A DNA stretch of 64,000 nucleotides from Pseudoxanthomonas sp. J35 (GTDB taxonomy: Bacteria; Pseudomonadota; Gammaproteobacteria; Xanthomonadales; Xanthomonadaceae). The DNA is taken from positions 193 to 64,192 of the forward strand of contig NZ_AZVB01000021.1 in the NCBI RefSeq assembly GCF_000513995.1, read 5' to 3'. Under the pieces are notes generated by a model. That model did not search any database. It had not been told where the DNA came from and was given only the letters and a program-made list of their open reading frames with translations. Numbering within the stretch: position 1 is the first letter of the stretch; every line of letters begins with the position of its first letter. Made by a program: the position numbers and the translations under genes. This document shows, in pieces, positions 10,001 through 20,816 of this stretch.

Positions 10001-10816
10001 ATGACCACCCTCGCCGGCAAAACCCTGTTCATCACCGGCGCCTCGCGCGGCATCGGCCTGGCCATCGCCCTGCGCGCGGCGCGCGACGGCGCCAACGTCG
10101 CCATCGCGGCCAAGTCCTCGGTGCCCAACCCGAAGCTGCCCGGCACCATCCACAGCGCCGCCGAGGCGGTGAACGCGGCCGGCGGCCAGGGCCTGGCGCT
10201 GAAGTGCGACATCCGCGAGGAGGAGCAGGTACAGGCGGCCGTGGCCGCCACCGTCGACGCCTTCGGCGGCATCGACATCCTGGTCAACAACGCCAGCGCG
10301 ATCTGGCTGCGCGGCACCCTCGACACGCCGATGAAGCGCTTCGACCTGATGCAGCAGGTCAATGCGCGCGGCAGCTTCCTCTGCGCCCAGGCCTGCCTGC
10401 CGCACCTGCTGCAGGCGCCGAACCCGCACATCCTCACCCTGGCGCCGCCGCCGTCGCTGGATCCGAAGTGGTGGGGCCCGCACACCGGTTACACCCTGGC
10501 CAAGATGGGCATGAGTTTCGTCACCCTCGGCCTGGCCGCCGAGTTCGGTCCGCAGGGCGTGGCGGTGAACGCGCTGTGGCCGCGCACGCTGATCGCCACT
10601 GATGCGCTGAACATGATCCCCGGCGTCAGTGCCGCCAATGGCCGCCGCCCGGAGATCATGGCCGACGCCGCCCACGCCATCCTGGTACGCCGGGCCGCCG
10701 GCTTCAGCGGCCGCTTCCTGATCGACGACGAGGTGCTGGCCGAGGCTGGCGTCAGCGATTTCTCCGCCTACGCCGTCGATTCCACGCAGCCGCTGCTGCC
10801 CGACCTGTTCCTCTGA
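10001..10816 (+). CDS. Short-chain dehydrogenase, HSDL2-like
   Basis: 271 residues with the Rossmann nucleotide motif TGASRGIG near the N-terminus, NNAS in the central strand and YTLAK as the catalytic Tyr-Lys pair. The whole resembles the N-terminal domain of hydroxysteroid dehydrogenase-like 2 proteins, which are linked to fatty-acid metabolism, without their C-terminal sterol-carrier domain. At the position where HSDL2-type enzymes have the catalytic serine (LSPPL) this protein has LAPPP, so the Ser of the Ser-Tyr-Lys triad appears to be Ala. Substrate unknown. A GACAAT box lies about 33 bases upstream of the ATG. Confidence 0.88.
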   Translation: MTTLAGKTLFITGASRGIGLAIALRAARDGANVAIAAKSSVPNPKLPGTIHSAAEAVNAAGGQGLALKCDIREEEQVQAAVAATVDAFGGIDILVNNASAIWLRGTLDTPMKRFDLMQQVNARGSFLCAQACLPHLLQAPNPHILTLAPPPSLDPKWWGPHTGYTLAKMGMSFVTLGLAAEFGPQGVAVNALWPRTLIATDALNMIPGVSAANGRRPEIMADAAHAILVRRAAGFSGRFLIDDEVLAEAGVSDFSAYAVDSTQPLLPDLFL

Positions 10817-10829
10817 GCCACGACGGCCC

Positions 10830-10852
10830 GCGGCACGCCCGACGCGTGCCGC
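10830..10852. terminator. GC-rich hairpin after the SDR gene
   Basis: Perfect 9-bp stem GCGGCACGC / GCGTGCCGC with a 5-base loop, 14 bases after the SDR stop codon. There is no T run, so it may be a weak terminator or an mRNA end-stabilising hairpin. Confidence 0.35.
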
Positions 10853-10901
10853 AGGCGGAGCCGGCTACTACAATGGCCGCCCCCACGCTGGAAAGATCCT
10901 G

Positions 10902-11339
10902 ATGAAGTACCTGCACGCCATGCTCCGCGTCCACGACCTGGACGCCACCAGCCGCTTCTTCACCGAAGGCCTCGGCCTGAAGCAGACCCGCCGCAGTGAC
11001 CACCCGGCCGGCCGTTTCACCCTGGTCTACTTCGGCGCCCCGGAAAACCCCGAGGCCGAGATCGAGCTGACGTACAACTGGCCGCCGGAAGACGGCTCGG
11101 CGCCGGAGAACTACGGCAGCGCCCGCAACTTCGGCCACCTGGCCTTCGAAGTGGACGACATCTACGCCACCTGCGCCCACCTGCAGTCGATGGGCATCAC
11201 CATCAACCGTCCACCGCGCGACGGCTGGATGGCCTTCGTCCGCACCCCGGACCTGATCTCGATCGAACTGCTGCAGAAGGGCAAGCCCCTGCCGCCGCAG
11301 GAGCCGTGGGCATCGATGCCCAACACCGGCACCTGGTAA
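10902..11339 (+). CDS. gloA: Glyoxalase I (lactoylglutathione lyase)
   Basis: 145-residue vicinal-oxygen-chelate protein that isomerises the methylglyoxal-glutathione hemithioacetal to S-lactoylglutathione in the cytosol. All four metal ligands expected from the Escherichia coli enzyme are present: His5 (YLHAMLRV), Glu55 (IELTYNW), His79 (FGHLAF) and Glu122 (ISIELLQ). The length and the short loops match the small, nickel-preferring bacterial type. A TACAAT box lies about 30 bases upstream. Confidence 0.94.
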   Translation: MKYLHAMLRVHDLDATSRFFTEGLGLKQTRRSDHPAGRFTLVYFGAPENPEAEIELTYNWPPEDGSAPENYGSARNFGHLAFEVDDIYATCAHLQSMGITINRPPRDGWMAFVRTPDLISIELLQKGKPLPPQEPWASMPNTGTW

Positions 11340-11454
11340 GACCCCCCAAGGTCCGGCGGGCAGGACGCGGGCTTCGCGCGCGGTTGCCGGCATAAGGCCG
11401 CCGGCCATCGTGAAGCGTCACGGTCGCGGCCCGCCGACGCGGAGTAGAGGAGGA

Positions 11455-11477
11455 GGCTCCGGCCACGGGCCGGAGCC
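11455..11477. other. Perfect inverted repeat between gloA and the PLP gene
   Basis: GGCTCCGGCC-ACG-GGCCGGAGCC, a 10-bp perfect stem in the 248-bp convergent gap. It has no T tail on either side. It probably separates the two convergent transcripts, but nothing shows this directly. Confidence 0.5.
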
Positions 11478-11587
11478 GGGGCACGAGTGGCTGCCGCCTG
11501 CGCGCGGTGACGCCCTGGCGCACGTCCCGGCCCCGGCGCTCCGGCTTTGCTTGCGATGAAGCGCCACACGCCTGGGGCGTGCAGGCT

Positions 11588-12712
11588 TCAACCCGCCAGC
11601 GCCTGCTCCAGGTCCGCGACCAGGTCGTCCGCGTGCTCCAGCCCCACCGACAGCCGCAGCAGCCCGCCCGGCGTCGTCGACAGCGGTCCCTCGATCGAGG
11701 CCCGATGCTCCACCAGCGACTCCGTCGAGCCCAGCGACGTCGCATTGGTGAACAACCGCAGCCGCCCGGCCACCGCCAGCGCCGCCGCGCCGCCGCCGGC
11801 CACCTCCACCGACAGCATCCCGCCGAAGTCGCGCATCTGCCGCGCCGCCACCGCGTGCTGCGGATGGCTTTCCAGCCCCGGGTAATGCACCTTCTCCACC
11901 CGCTGGTGCCCGGCCAGGAACCGCGCCACCTGCATCGCGTTGCGGCAGTGCCAGGCCATCCGCGCCGGCAGCGTGCGCACCCCGCGCAGGATCATCCACG
12001 CCGCGAACGGCGACGCCGTCGAACCCGCCAGCAGCCGCAACCGGTGGCAGGCCGCCGCATGCTCGCCGTCGTCGGCGAAGCACAGCACCCCGCCCATCAC
12101 GTCGCCGTGCCCACCCAGGTACTTGGTCGCCGAATGCAGCACGATGTCCGCGCCCAGTGCCAGCGGCTGCTGCAGCACCGGCGAGGCGAAGGTGCCGTCC
12201 ACCAGCAGCCGCGCACCGGCCGCGTGGGCGATGTCCGCCAGCGCCGCGATGTCGGAGACCTTCAGCAGCGGATTGGACGGCGTCTCCGCCCACAGCAGCG
12301 CCGTCTCCGGGCGCAGCGCCGCGCGCACCGCGTCCAGGTCGGTGAAGTCCACGATTGTGCAGGTGAGGCCCCAGCGCCGGAACTGCTCCACCGCCAGGGT
12401 GCGGAACGAGAAATAGCTGTCGTCGCACAGCAGCACGTGGCTGCCCGGCGGCAGCGCCTGCAGCGCGGTGGCGCCGGCGGCCATGCCGGTGGGGAACAGC
12501 AGCGCCCGCGCCGCGCCGTCCAGCACGGCGAGCGCCCGTTCGGTGTCCTGCTGGGTCGGGTTGTCGTAGCGCTGGTACAGGAACCCCTGCGGCAGCCGGC
12601 CATCCGGGGAGTGCTCGAAGGTCGTCGCCAGCTGGATCGGCGGCGACAGCGCACCGCTGGACGGGTCGGGGGCGCTGCCGGCGCGGGCGGCGAGGGTCTC
12701 GATGCGGGGCAT
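11588..12712 (-). CDS. Cys/Met-metabolism PLP enzyme (cystathionine gamma-synthase/lyase-like)
   Basis: 374 residues of the trans-sulfuration family, fold type I. Visible marks are the PLP-phosphate-binding RYDNPTQ segment near the start, AETPSNPLLKVSD, the cofactor lysine in HSATKYLGGHGDVMGG and the C-terminal GLEHADDLVADLEQAL. The family includes cystathionine gamma-synthase, beta/gamma-lyases and methionine gamma-lyase, and sequence alone does not separate them here. The ATG at 12712 (MPRIETLAARAG) was preferred to an upstream in-frame ATG that adds a low-complexity 15-residue leader. The sulfur-assimilation regulon is 16 kb away, so there is no operon link. Confidence 0.9.
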   Translation of the reverse strand: MPRIETLAARAGSAPDPSSGALSPPIQLATTFEHSPDGRLPQGFLYQRYDNPTQQDTERALAVLDGAARALLFPTGMAAGATALQALPPGSHVLLCDDSYFSFRTLAVEQFRRWGLTCTIVDFTDLDAVRAALRPETALLWAETPSNPLLKVSDIAALADIAHAAGARLLVDGTFASPVLQQPLALGADIVLHSATKYLGGHGDVMGGVLCFADDGEHAAACHRLRLLAGSTASPFAAWMILRGVRTLPARMAWHCRNAMQVARFLAGHQRVEKVHYPGLESHPQHAVAARQMRDFGGMLSVEVAGGGAAALAVAGRLRLFTNATSLGSTESLVEHRASIEGPLSTTPGGLLRLSVGLEHADDLVADLEQALAG

Positions 12713-12870
12713 GGGGAATCCGGGAGAGGCGGAGGAAGGCGATGTTAGCGCCGCCACCGCGGCGCCCGGTGCCTGGCTTGGTGGTGCCGGCCATGGCGGG
12801 GGAGGGGATGCGGGCGGATAATGCCCGGGCCGGCAGCCGCCGGCGTCTTTCCCTGGATTCCACTGCTGAC

Positions 12871-14118
12871 ATGAACGCTTCCACGCTGCCCGCCGGCGAA
12901 ACCGCCGCGCTGCTCGACCTCGGCCGCCAGTACTACCTGCCCGTCTACCGCCCGCGCGAGCTGGTGCTGGAGCGGGGCCAGGGCTCGCGACTGTGGGACA
13001 GCGAGGGCCGCGAGTACGTCGACTTCGCCGCCGGCATCGCCGTGTGCGGCCTGGGCCACAACGACCCGGACCTGCACGCCGCGCTGGTCGAGCAGGCCGG
13101 CAAGCTGTGGCACACCAGCAACGTCTTCTACAGCGAACCGCCGCTGCGCCTGGCCGAGGAACTGGTCTCCGCCAGCCGCTTCGCCAGGCGCGTGTTCCTG
13201 TGCAATTCCGGCGCCGAGGCCAACGAGGTGGCGATCAAGCTGGTGCGCAAGTGGGCCGCCTCGCAGGGCCGGCCGCCGGCGCAGCGGGTGATCGTCACCT
13301 TCCGCGGCAGTTTCCACGGCCGCACCCTGGCCGCGGTCACCGCCACCGCCCAGCCCAAGTACCAGGAAGGCTACGAGCCGCTGCCCGGCGGCTTCCGCTA
13401 CGTCGATTTCAACGACATCGTGCAGCTGGAGACCGCCATGGCCGCCGGCGACGTGGCCGCGGTGATGCTCGAGCCGATCCAGGGCGAGGGCGGGGTGATG
13501 CCGGCCGCCTCCGGCTTCCTTCAGCAGGTGCGCGCGCTGTGCGACCGCCACAACGCACTGCTGGTGCTGGACGAGATCCAGGCCGGCATGGGCCGCAGCG
13601 GTACCCTGTTCGCGCACTGGCAGGACGGCGTGGCCCCGGACATCGTCACCCTGGCCAAGGCGCTGGGCGGCGGCTTCCCGATCGGCGCGATGCTGGCCGG
13701 CCCGAAGGTGGCCGAGGTCATGCAGTTCGGCGCCCACGGCACCACCTTCGGCGGCAACCCGCTGGCCGCGGCGGTGGCGCGGGTGGCGCTGCGCAAGCTG
13801 GCCTCGCCGCAGATCGCGGCCAACGTCAGCCGCCAGTCGCAGGCGCTGCGCGATGGGCTGATGGCGATCGGCAGCGAGACCGGCCTGTTCGCCCAGGTCC
13901 GCGGCCGCGGCCTGATGCTCGGCGCGGTGCTGGCGCCGCAGTACGCCGGCCGCGCCGGCGAAATCCTCGACTTCGCCGCGCGCGAGGGCCTGATGGTGCT
14001 GCAGGCCGGCCCGGACGTGCTGCGCCTGGTGCCGGCGCTGAACATCACCGACGCCGACGTGGCCGAGGGCCTGGCGCGCCTGCGCCGCGCCGTCGACGCC
14101 TTCCTCGCCCCGCGCTGA
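12871..14118 (+). CDS. argD: Acetylornithine/succinylornithine aminotransferase family
   Basis: 415-residue class III PLP aminotransferase. It contains the entry segment VDFAAGIAVCGLGHNDP, the phosphate-binding SGAEANEVAIKLVRKW, VMLEPIQGEGGV, DEIQAGMGRSG and the Schiff-base lysine in TLAKALGGGFPIGAML. This pattern is typical of ArgD/AstC enzymes that transfer the delta-amino group of N-acetyl- or N-succinyl-ornithine in arginine synthesis or breakdown; which direction is used cannot be decided from the sequence. The ATG at 12871 (MNASTLPAGE) fits the family length. A GATAAT box lies at 12817. The HIT gene starts six bases after its stop, suggesting cotranscription. Confidence 0.9.
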   Translation: MNASTLPAGETAALLDLGRQYYLPVYRPRELVLERGQGSRLWDSEGREYVDFAAGIAVCGLGHNDPDLHAALVEQAGKLWHTSNVFYSEPPLRLAEELVSASRFARRVFLCNSGAEANEVAIKLVRKWAASQGRPPAQRVIVTFRGSFHGRTLAAVTATAQPKYQEGYEPLPGGFRYVDFNDIVQLETAMAAGDVAAVMLEPIQGEGGVMPAASGFLQQVRALCDRHNALLVLDEIQAGMGRSGTLFAHWQDGVAPDIVTLAKALGGGFPIGAMLAGPKVAEVMQFGAHGTTFGGNPLAAAVARVALRKLASPQIAANVSRQSQALRDGLMAIGSETGLFAQVRGRGLMLGAVLAPQYAGRAGEILDFAAREGLMVLQAGPDVLRLVPALNITDADVAEGLARLRRAVDAFLAPR

Positions 14119-14124
14119 GCGGCG

Positions 14125-14550
14125 ATGGCTTGCGTCTTCTGCCAGATCCTGGCCGGCGCATCGCCGGCCAGCCTGGTCTGGGAGGATGCGCAGGTGGGGG
14201 CGCTGATGGACCTGCGCCAGCAGGTGCCAGGGCACGTGCTGGTGATCCCGCGCCAGCACGCGGAAACCCTCTACGACCTTGGCGAGGACACCGCCGCGCA
14301 TGCGATGCGGGTGGCCCACCGCGTCGCCCGCGCGATCCGCGACGCGCTGCAGCCGGCCGGGCTCAACCTGTGGCAGTCCAACGGCGTGGCCGCTGGCCAG
14401 GGAGTCCGGCATTTCCACCTGCACGTGCACCCGCGCCGGCATGGCGACGGGCTGGTGCGCTTCTATCCGCGCGGGCTGCCTGCGCCGCTGGCCTGCGGCC
14501 GGCTGGATGCGCTGGCGGAACAGCTGCGCGGGCATCTCGCGCGCGGCTGA
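14125..14550 (+). CDS. HIT family nucleotide hydrolase/transferase
   Basis: 141-residue histidine-triad protein. The N-terminal CVFCQILAG and the catalytic triad HFHLHVHPR near residue 95 place it in the Hint/HinT-like branch, which hydrolyses nucleoside phosphoramidates or dinucleotide substrates. The length is slightly greater than classical HinT (about 115). It is closely spaced behind argD and probably cotranscribed. Confidence 0.9.
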   Translation: MACVFCQILAGASPASLVWEDAQVGALMDLRQQVPGHVLVIPRQHAETLYDLGEDTAAHAMRVAHRVARAIRDALQPAGLNLWQSNGVAAGQGVRHFHLHVHPRRHGDGLVRFYPRGLPAPLACGRLDALAEQLRGHLARG

Positions 14551-14592
14551 GCGCCCGCGCCGCAGGTGCGCCGCGGCACCCGGCACCGCGCT

Positions 14593-15210
14593 TCAGAGCA
14601 GGCCGTAACGCTTGAAGACCTTGCGCAGGGTCTGCGCATCCCGCGCGGTTTCGGCGTGCAGTCCCGCTGCACGCGCGCCGCGGACATTGACGAACAGGTC
14701 GTCGACGAACAGCGCGTGCCGCGCCTCGGTGCCGCAATGCGCCAGCGCGGCGGCGAAGATTCCCGGATGCGGCTTGCGGGCCTGCAGCGCCGCGCTGCAC
14801 AGCACCCGTCCGTGCAACCGCGGATGCAGCGTCGGCAGCACCTGGCGCACGACTTCCGGCAGCAGGCCGCCGTTGTTGCTGAGGATGCCCACGGCGACCT
14901 GGCCGTCGAGCTGGCGCACCAGTTCGACCACCTGCGGCTGCACCCGGCACGAGGCGACCCGCGCCTGGATCCACGGCGCTTCATCCAGCCGGCTGCCGAG
15001 CGCTTCGCCGATCCGGCGCAGGTAGCTGGCGGTATCGAGGCTGCCGGAGTCGTGCGCGGCTTCCAGGCCGGAAGCGAACACCGCCTCGGCCACCTGCGCC
15101 GCCTCGACGCCGCAGCTGCGCGCCAGGTGCAGCAGACGCGCGCCGTGCGAGTAGTGGACCAGCAGCCCGTCGAAGTCGAGCAGCAGCAGGCGGGGTCGCG
15201 GATGGTGCAT
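14593..15210 (-). CDS. HAD-superfamily hydrolase
   Basis: 205 residues. The four HAD motifs are visible: nucleophile loop LLLDFDGLL near the N-terminus, ILSNNGG (motif II), RKPHPGIF (motif III lysine) and ALFVDDLFVNV (motif IV). An alpha-helical cap sits between motifs I and II, as in phosphoglycolate-phosphatase-like and haloacid-dehalogenase-like members. Substrate unknown. It converges with the HIT gene and lies about 120 bp downstream of hemL on the same strand. Confidence 0.88.
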   Translation of the reverse strand: MHHPRPRLLLLDFDGLLVHYSHGARLLHLARSCGVEAAQVAEAVFASGLEAAHDSGSLDTASYLRRIGEALGSRLDEAPWIQARVASCRVQPQVVELVRQLDGQVAVGILSNNGGLLPEVVRQVLPTLHPRLHGRVLCSAALQARKPHPGIFAAALAHCGTEARHALFVDDLFVNVRGARAAGLHAETARDAQTLRKVFKRYGLL

Positions 15211-15333
15211 GGGCCTACGCTAGCAGCCGCAGGCCGCGTTCGCGGCGCGCGCGGCGGACCGGGAAGCGTCGCCTTGCCGCGGGGCGGGCGCCTCATCGCC
15301 GGTGCCGCCCGCGCGGACGGCACCTGGCCTGGC

Positions 15334-16623
<1,290 letters not shown>

Positions 16624-16741
16624 CGGGGCAGGTCCTGCGTTTGCGGAAGCATGCCATTGTAGGAGCGGGGGCCGGCCGGGGCACGGGTGGCGCCCGGGAC
16701 AGGTTGTCCGGGCCCGGCGCAGCCGCGGCCAGGCGCCTGCT

Positions 16742-17371
16742 TCAGTCGAAGCAGCGCTGGTAGGCGCGGACCGCGGCCAGCGGGTCGGGCGCCTCGAACA
16801 CGCCGCCGATCACCGCCAGCAGGTCGGCGCCGGCTTCGACCAGGGCGCGGCCGTTGTCCGGGGTGATGCCGCCGATCGCCACGCGCGGCGCGCCCAGGGC
16901 GGCGGAATCGCGCAGCAGCCCAGGGGTGGCACGGCGGGTGACGACCTTGGTGGTGGTCGGGAAGAAGGCGCCGAAGGCGACGTAGCTGGCGCCATTGGCC
17001 ACGGCGTCGCGGGCCAGCTGCAGGCTGTCGTAGCAGGAGGCGCCGAGGATGGCGGCGGGGCCCAGCGCGGCCCGGGCCGCGGCCAGGGCGCCGTCGTCCT
17101 CGCCGAGATGGGCGCCGGCGGTGCCGATCTCCGCGGCCAGGGCCGCGTCGTCGTTGACCAGCAGCGGGACGCCAGCCCTGGCGCACAGGGCCTGCAAGGC
17201 CGTGGCCTGCTCGCGCCGGAGGGCGGCATTGGCGGTCTTGTTGCGGTATTGCAGCCAGGTGACGCCCGCCTCGAGCAATGGCGCGACACGTGCGAGCAGG
17301 CGCGCGGTGTCGGCTTCGTCCGGGGTGATGAGGTACAGGCCGCGCGGGATGTTCTTCGGGGCAGGGTTCAT
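16742..17371 (-). CDS. thiE: Thiamine-phosphate synthase
   Basis: 209-residue TIM-barrel enzyme that joins HMP-PP and the thiazole phosphate to make thiamine phosphate. Conserved segments are [44 protein letters not shown] and the phosphate-binding VAIGGI. The ATG at 17371 is used; an upstream in-frame ATG adds ten non-conserved residues. No thiamine-pyrophosphate riboswitch motif (CUGAGA-type) is visible in the 60-bp divergent gap, which holds a GATAAT box (17427-17432, minus strand). Partner genes thiG and thiS lie at 57-58.5 kb. Confidence 0.95.
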   Translation of the reverse strand: MNPAPKNIPRGLYLITPDEADTARLLARVAPLLEAGVTWLQYRNKTANAALRREQATALQALCARAGVPLLVNDDAALAAEIGTAGAHLGEDDGALAAARAALGPAAILGASCYDSLQLARDAVANGASYVAFGAFFPTTTKVVTRRATPGLLRDSAALGAPRVAIGGITPDNGRALVEAGADLLAVIGGVFEAPDPLAAVRAYQRCFD

Positions 17372-17432
17372 GTCGGTTCCGTTTCGCCGGCTGTGGGACA
17401 ATGGCGCCCCTACCGCAGGCCTGCATTATCCG

Positions 17433-17624
17433 ATGAGCGACACCGATACCGCCCCCTACCGCAGCTGGATGTGCGTCGTCTGCGGCTTCATCTACCACGA
17501 GGCCGAGGGGCTGCCGGAAGAGGGCATCGCGCCGGGTACGCGCTGGGAGGACATCCCGGACACCTGGACCTGCCCGGATTGCGGGGCGACCCGGGAAGAC
17601 TTCGAGATGGTGCAGATCGGCTGA
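17433..17624 (+). CDS. rubA: Rubredoxin
   Basis: 63-residue iron protein with the two iron-binding knuckles CVVCG and CPDCGA and the conserved EEGIAPGTRWEDIPDTW between them. It is an electron carrier in the cytosol; the partner (rubredoxin reductase, alkane hydroxylase or an oxidative-stress enzyme) is not in the window. A GACAAT box at 17397-17402 is a likely -10 element, divergent from thiE. Confidence 0.95.
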   Translation: MSDTDTAPYRSWMCVVCGFIYHEAEGLPEEGIAPGTRWEDIPDTWTCPDCGATREDFEMVQIG

Positions 17625-17730
17625 GCCTGGCCTGCGATACCCCTCTCCCTGCGGGGCGAGGCGGCATGTTTGCGCCGGCGCGCATGCCGTCGAACGGCTG
17701 AGTCCTCTGGAAGTCGGCCTGCAGGTTTCT

Positions 17731-18085
17731 GTAGAGCGGGGCTTGCCCCGCTGCTCTTTGCGGGGCGTTGGGTGTCAGGCGTGGGAGTCGGGCAAGCCCG
17801 ACTCTACGGGCGGCCGCAGCCTCCGACCCTCTCCCGGAGGCGAGGGCTATCAGGGCGCGACGTTCCTGTAGAGCGGGGCTTGCCCCGCTGCTCTTTGCGG
17901 GGCGTTGGGTGTCAGGCGTGGGAGTCGGGCAAGCCCGACTCTACGGGGCGGTTGCGACCCCCGACCCCTCTCCCGGTGGGCGAGGGCCATAAGGGCGCGA
18001 CGCTTCCTGTAGAGCGGGGCCTGCCCCGCTGCTTTTCGCACGGCCCGGGGCAGCAGGCGTGGGAGTCGGGCGAGCCCGACTCTAC
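17731..18085. repeat. Triple tandem array of inverted REP pairs
   Basis: Three units, each a + oriented GTAG palindrome followed by an opposite one: 17731-17752 with 17785-17807, 17868-17889 with 17922-17944, and 18009-18030 with 18063-18085. The head-to-head distance is constant (54 bases) and the unit period is 137 then 141 bases, with spacers that also match, so the whole unit was duplicated. The + heads are GTAGAGCGGGGCTTGCCCCG types and the reverse heads are the TCGGGC variant. This fills the 525-bp gap between rubredoxin and the SirB1 gene, where I see no gene. Confidence 0.9.
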
Positions 18086-18149
18086 GGGCGGCTGCGGCCC
18101 TCACCGCCGACACCTCTCCTGGTGGAGGGGGGGAAACAGCGGACTGCGC

Positions 18150-18995
18150 TCAGTGGACCACTGCTCGGGTGCCAGCGGCCTCGACCAGGCGTTCGCGGAT
18201 CTGTTCGGCGTCCGGCGCTTCCGGGGCGAGGGCGAGATAGCGCGAGAGGTCCTGGCGGGCGCCGGGGAGGTAGTCCAGCTGCAGGTAGGCCAGGCCGCGG
18301 TCGCGGATGGCTTCGGGCTGGTCGGGGGCCAGCTTGAGGATGCGGTCGACGCTGCGCGCGGCGCGGTCCCACTGGCCCTGTTCGGCGTAGACGCCGTGCA
18401 GGTTGCGCAGGATGCGCACGAGGATGGCGCGGTTCGGCGCGGGGCTGAGGATCTGCAGCAGGACGGTGTCGTCCGGCGGTTCGCCCAGGTGGGGGCGGGC
18501 GCGTTCGCGCAGTTCCTCCACCGCCAGCGGGCGGCCGCCGTTGAACGGGTCCATCACCAGCAGGCCGCCGTCCACCGGCAGGCGCACCAGGAAGTGGCCG
18601 GGGAAGGAGACGCCATCCAGGGCGATGCCCAGGCGGCGGGCGACCTCCATCTGCACCATCGCCAGCGAGATCGGGTTGCCCAGGCGGCGGTCCAGCACCT
18701 GGTTGAGGTAGCTGTTGCGCGGGTCGTAGTACTCGTCGTGGTTGCCGCTGTAGCCGACTTCCTCGAACAGGTGGTGGTTGATCACCGCCATCTTCAGCGG
18801 CGCCGGTTCGATCGCGGCGACCTGGCCGCGCAGGTGGTCGGCATGGGCCTGGACCACGGCGTCGTAGGGGCGCGGGTCCAGGTCCGGGTACTCGTCGCGG
18901 GCGATCAGCAGGGCCGCCGGCAGCAGCGGCAGCGAGTCGTCGTCCAGCGTGGCGAGCGTGTTCCAGTCCGGCAGTGGCGTGCGTTCGTTCCCCAT
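18150..18995 (-). CDS. SirB1 family transglutaminase-like/TPR protein
   Basis: 281 residues. The N-terminal half has the SirB1/transglutaminase-like core (NSYLNQVLDRRLGNPISLAM, then PGHFLVRL and MDPFNGG). The C-terminal part reads as tetratricopeptide-like helices (ILVRILRNLHGVYAEQGQWD, KLAPDQPEAIRDRGLAYLQL). Proteins of this kind are common in gammaproteobacteria, often near prmC/hemK, and have no settled enzymatic role. The ATG at 18995 (MGNERTPLPD) was chosen over one 36 bases upstream for better spacing. It is last in a same-strand run rpiA, DUF192, SirB1. Confidence 0.87.
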   Translation of the reverse strand: MGNERTPLPDWNTLATLDDDSLPLLPAALLIARDEYPDLDPRPYDAVVQAHADHLRGQVAAIEPAPLKMAVINHHLFEEVGYSGNHDEYYDPRNSYLNQVLDRRLGNPISLAMVQMEVARRLGIALDGVSFPGHFLVRLPVDGGLLVMDPFNGGRPLAVEELRERARPHLGEPPDDTVLLQILSPAPNRAILVRILRNLHGVYAEQGQWDRAARSVDRILKLAPDQPEAIRDRGLAYLQLDYLPGARQDLSRYLALAPEAPDAEQIRERLVEAAGTRAVVH

Positions 18996-19071
18996 GCCGC
19001 AGAGACTGGGGCCGCCCCTGGCGACAATCAAGCCCCGGCGGGCGGGCGCCGGGGGCGCATGCGCGGGGTTT

Positions 19072-19521
19072 CTAGCGGGTCGGCGCGGGGATGCCGGGGC
19101 CGAACACCAGTTCGGCGCCGTCCTCCAGGCCCAGCTTCGCGGCCTGGCCGGCGTTGAGTTCGAGCACGTAGCGGGCCGGGCGGCGGCTCGGGTAGGGCGG
19201 GCAGCGGTCGCCCGCGGAGCATGGCGGCACGTCGCGCTGCTGCGAGACCAGCCGGCGCTGTTCGTCGAAGTAGAGGATGTCCAGCGGGATGCGGGTGTTC
19301 TTCATCCAGTACGCCTGCGGTTCCTGGCGGTCGTGGATGAAGAGCATGCCCTGGCCATCCGGCAGCACGTCGCGGAACATCAGGCCGCGTGCACGCTCGG
19401 CGTCGTCGTCGGCGACCTCCACCTGGAAGCGCTGGCCGGCCAGCTCCACCCACGGCGTGCTCGCGGCCGCGCAGCTGCTGAGCAGGAGCATCAGGGGCAG
19501 GACGATCAGGCGGAAGCGCAT
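19072..19521 (-). CDS. DUF192 lipoprotein
   Basis: 149 residues with a lipoprotein signal: positively charged start, hydrophobic LIVLPLMLLL and lipobox LSSC, so probably anchored in the periplasm or outer membrane. The DUF192 domain follows with its signature GLMFRDVLPDGQGMLF and YWMKNTRIPLDILYFD. The fold is known but the function is not. The ATG at 19521 begins the signal peptide directly. Confidence 0.88.
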   Translation of the reverse strand: MRFRLIVLPLMLLLSSCAAASTPWVELAGQRFQVEVADDDAERARGLMFRDVLPDGQGMLFIHDRQEPQAYWMKNTRIPLDILYFDEQRRLVSQQRDVPPCSAGDRCPPYPSRRPARYVLELNAGQAAKLGLEDGAELVFGPGIPAPTR

Positions 19522-19596
19522 GGCGGTACCGGGTGGCTGGGACGACGGACGTGCACGTTCGGGCAAGGGCGGGCGGCGGTCAAGCCGCCCGGTGCC

Positions 19597-20244
19597 TCAG
19601 AGCACCTTCGGTGGTTCGCCGCCGACGATGACGATGTCGGCCGGGCGGCGCGCGAACAGGCCGACGCTGACCACGCCGGGGATCTGGTTGAGCTCGGTTT
19701 CCATCGCCACCGGGTCGGTGATCGACAGGTTGTGCACGTCCAGGATCCAGTTGCCGTTGTCGGTGACCACGCCGTCGCGCCACACCGGCTGGCCGCCGGT
19801 CAGGGCAAGGATGCGGCGGGCGACCAGGCTGCGCGCCATCGGGATCACTTCCACCGGCAGCGGGAACTTCCCGAGCACTGGCACCTGCTTGGCCGGGTCG
19901 ATGATGCAGACGAAGGTCTCGCTGGCCTCGGCGATGATCTTCTCCCGGGTCAGCGCGCCGCCGCCGCCCTTGATCAGGCGCTTGTGCGGGTCGCACTCGT
20001 CGGCGCCGTCCACGTACAGCTTCAGCGGGCCGGCGGCGTTGGCGTCCAGCACCTCGATGCCCAGCGCCTTCAGCCGCGCGGTGCTCTGCTCGGAGCTGGA
20101 CACCGCTCCGGCGATGCGGTCCTTGATCCGGCCCAGCGCTTCGATGAAGTAGGCCACGGTCGAACCGGTACCAACGCCGACGACCATGCCGTCCTCGACG
20201 TAATCGATGGCCTTTTCGCCGGCCAGGCGTTTGGGGTCAGACAT
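19597..20244 (-). CDS. rpiA: Ribose-5-phosphate isomerase A
   Basis: 215 residues; interconverts ribose 5-phosphate and ribulose 5-phosphate in the pentose phosphate pathway. Visible are [16 protein letters not shown], the catalytic [20 protein letters not shown] and the C-terminal [15 protein letters not shown]. The bases directly before the ATG are the GGATTC-type repeat (AATCCCC on the coding strand), so no ribosome binding site is visible. Confidence 0.97.
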   Translation of the reverse strand: MSDPKRLAGEKAIDYVEDGMVVGVGTGSTVAYFIEALGRIKDRIAGAVSSSEQSTARLKALGIEVLDANAAGPLKLYVDGADECDPHKRLIKGGGGALTREKIIAEASETFVCIIDPAKQVPVLGKFPLPVEVIPMARSLVARRILALTGGQPVWRDGVVTDNGNWILDVHNLSITDPVAMETELNQIPGVVSVGLFARRPADIVIVGGEPPKVL

Positions 20245-20338
20245 GGGATTGGGGATTCGGGATTGGGGATTCGGGGGGATTGGTGATTGGTGATTCGAGT
20301 GGTGGGGTGGCTGTGCTTTTTCGAATCACCAATCACGA
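20245..20338. repeat. GGGATTC/GATTGGTG repeat with hairpin
   Basis: Variants of GGGATTG/GGGATTC run from the rpiA start codon to about 20276. Then GATTGGTGATTCGA (20285-20298) pairs perfectly over 14 bp with 20321-20334, enclosing a 22-base loop. The repeat ends against the stop codon of the EVE gene. The same family occurs at 35170 and 38280 in this window. Confidence 0.85.
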
Positions 20339-20339
20339 A

Positions 20340-20812
<473 letters not shown>

Positions 20813-20816
<4 letters not shown>

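Noticed and set aside
17372-17432. TPP riboswitch upstream of thiE, also looked for upstream of thiS (58512-58654)
   Set aside because: Neither short leader shows the conserved CUGAGA and related core.
17670-18150. Possible CRISPR array from the regular repeats
   Set aside because: Repeats are alternating palindromes in opposite orientations with conserved spacers, i.e. REP pairs; no unique spacers or cas genes.
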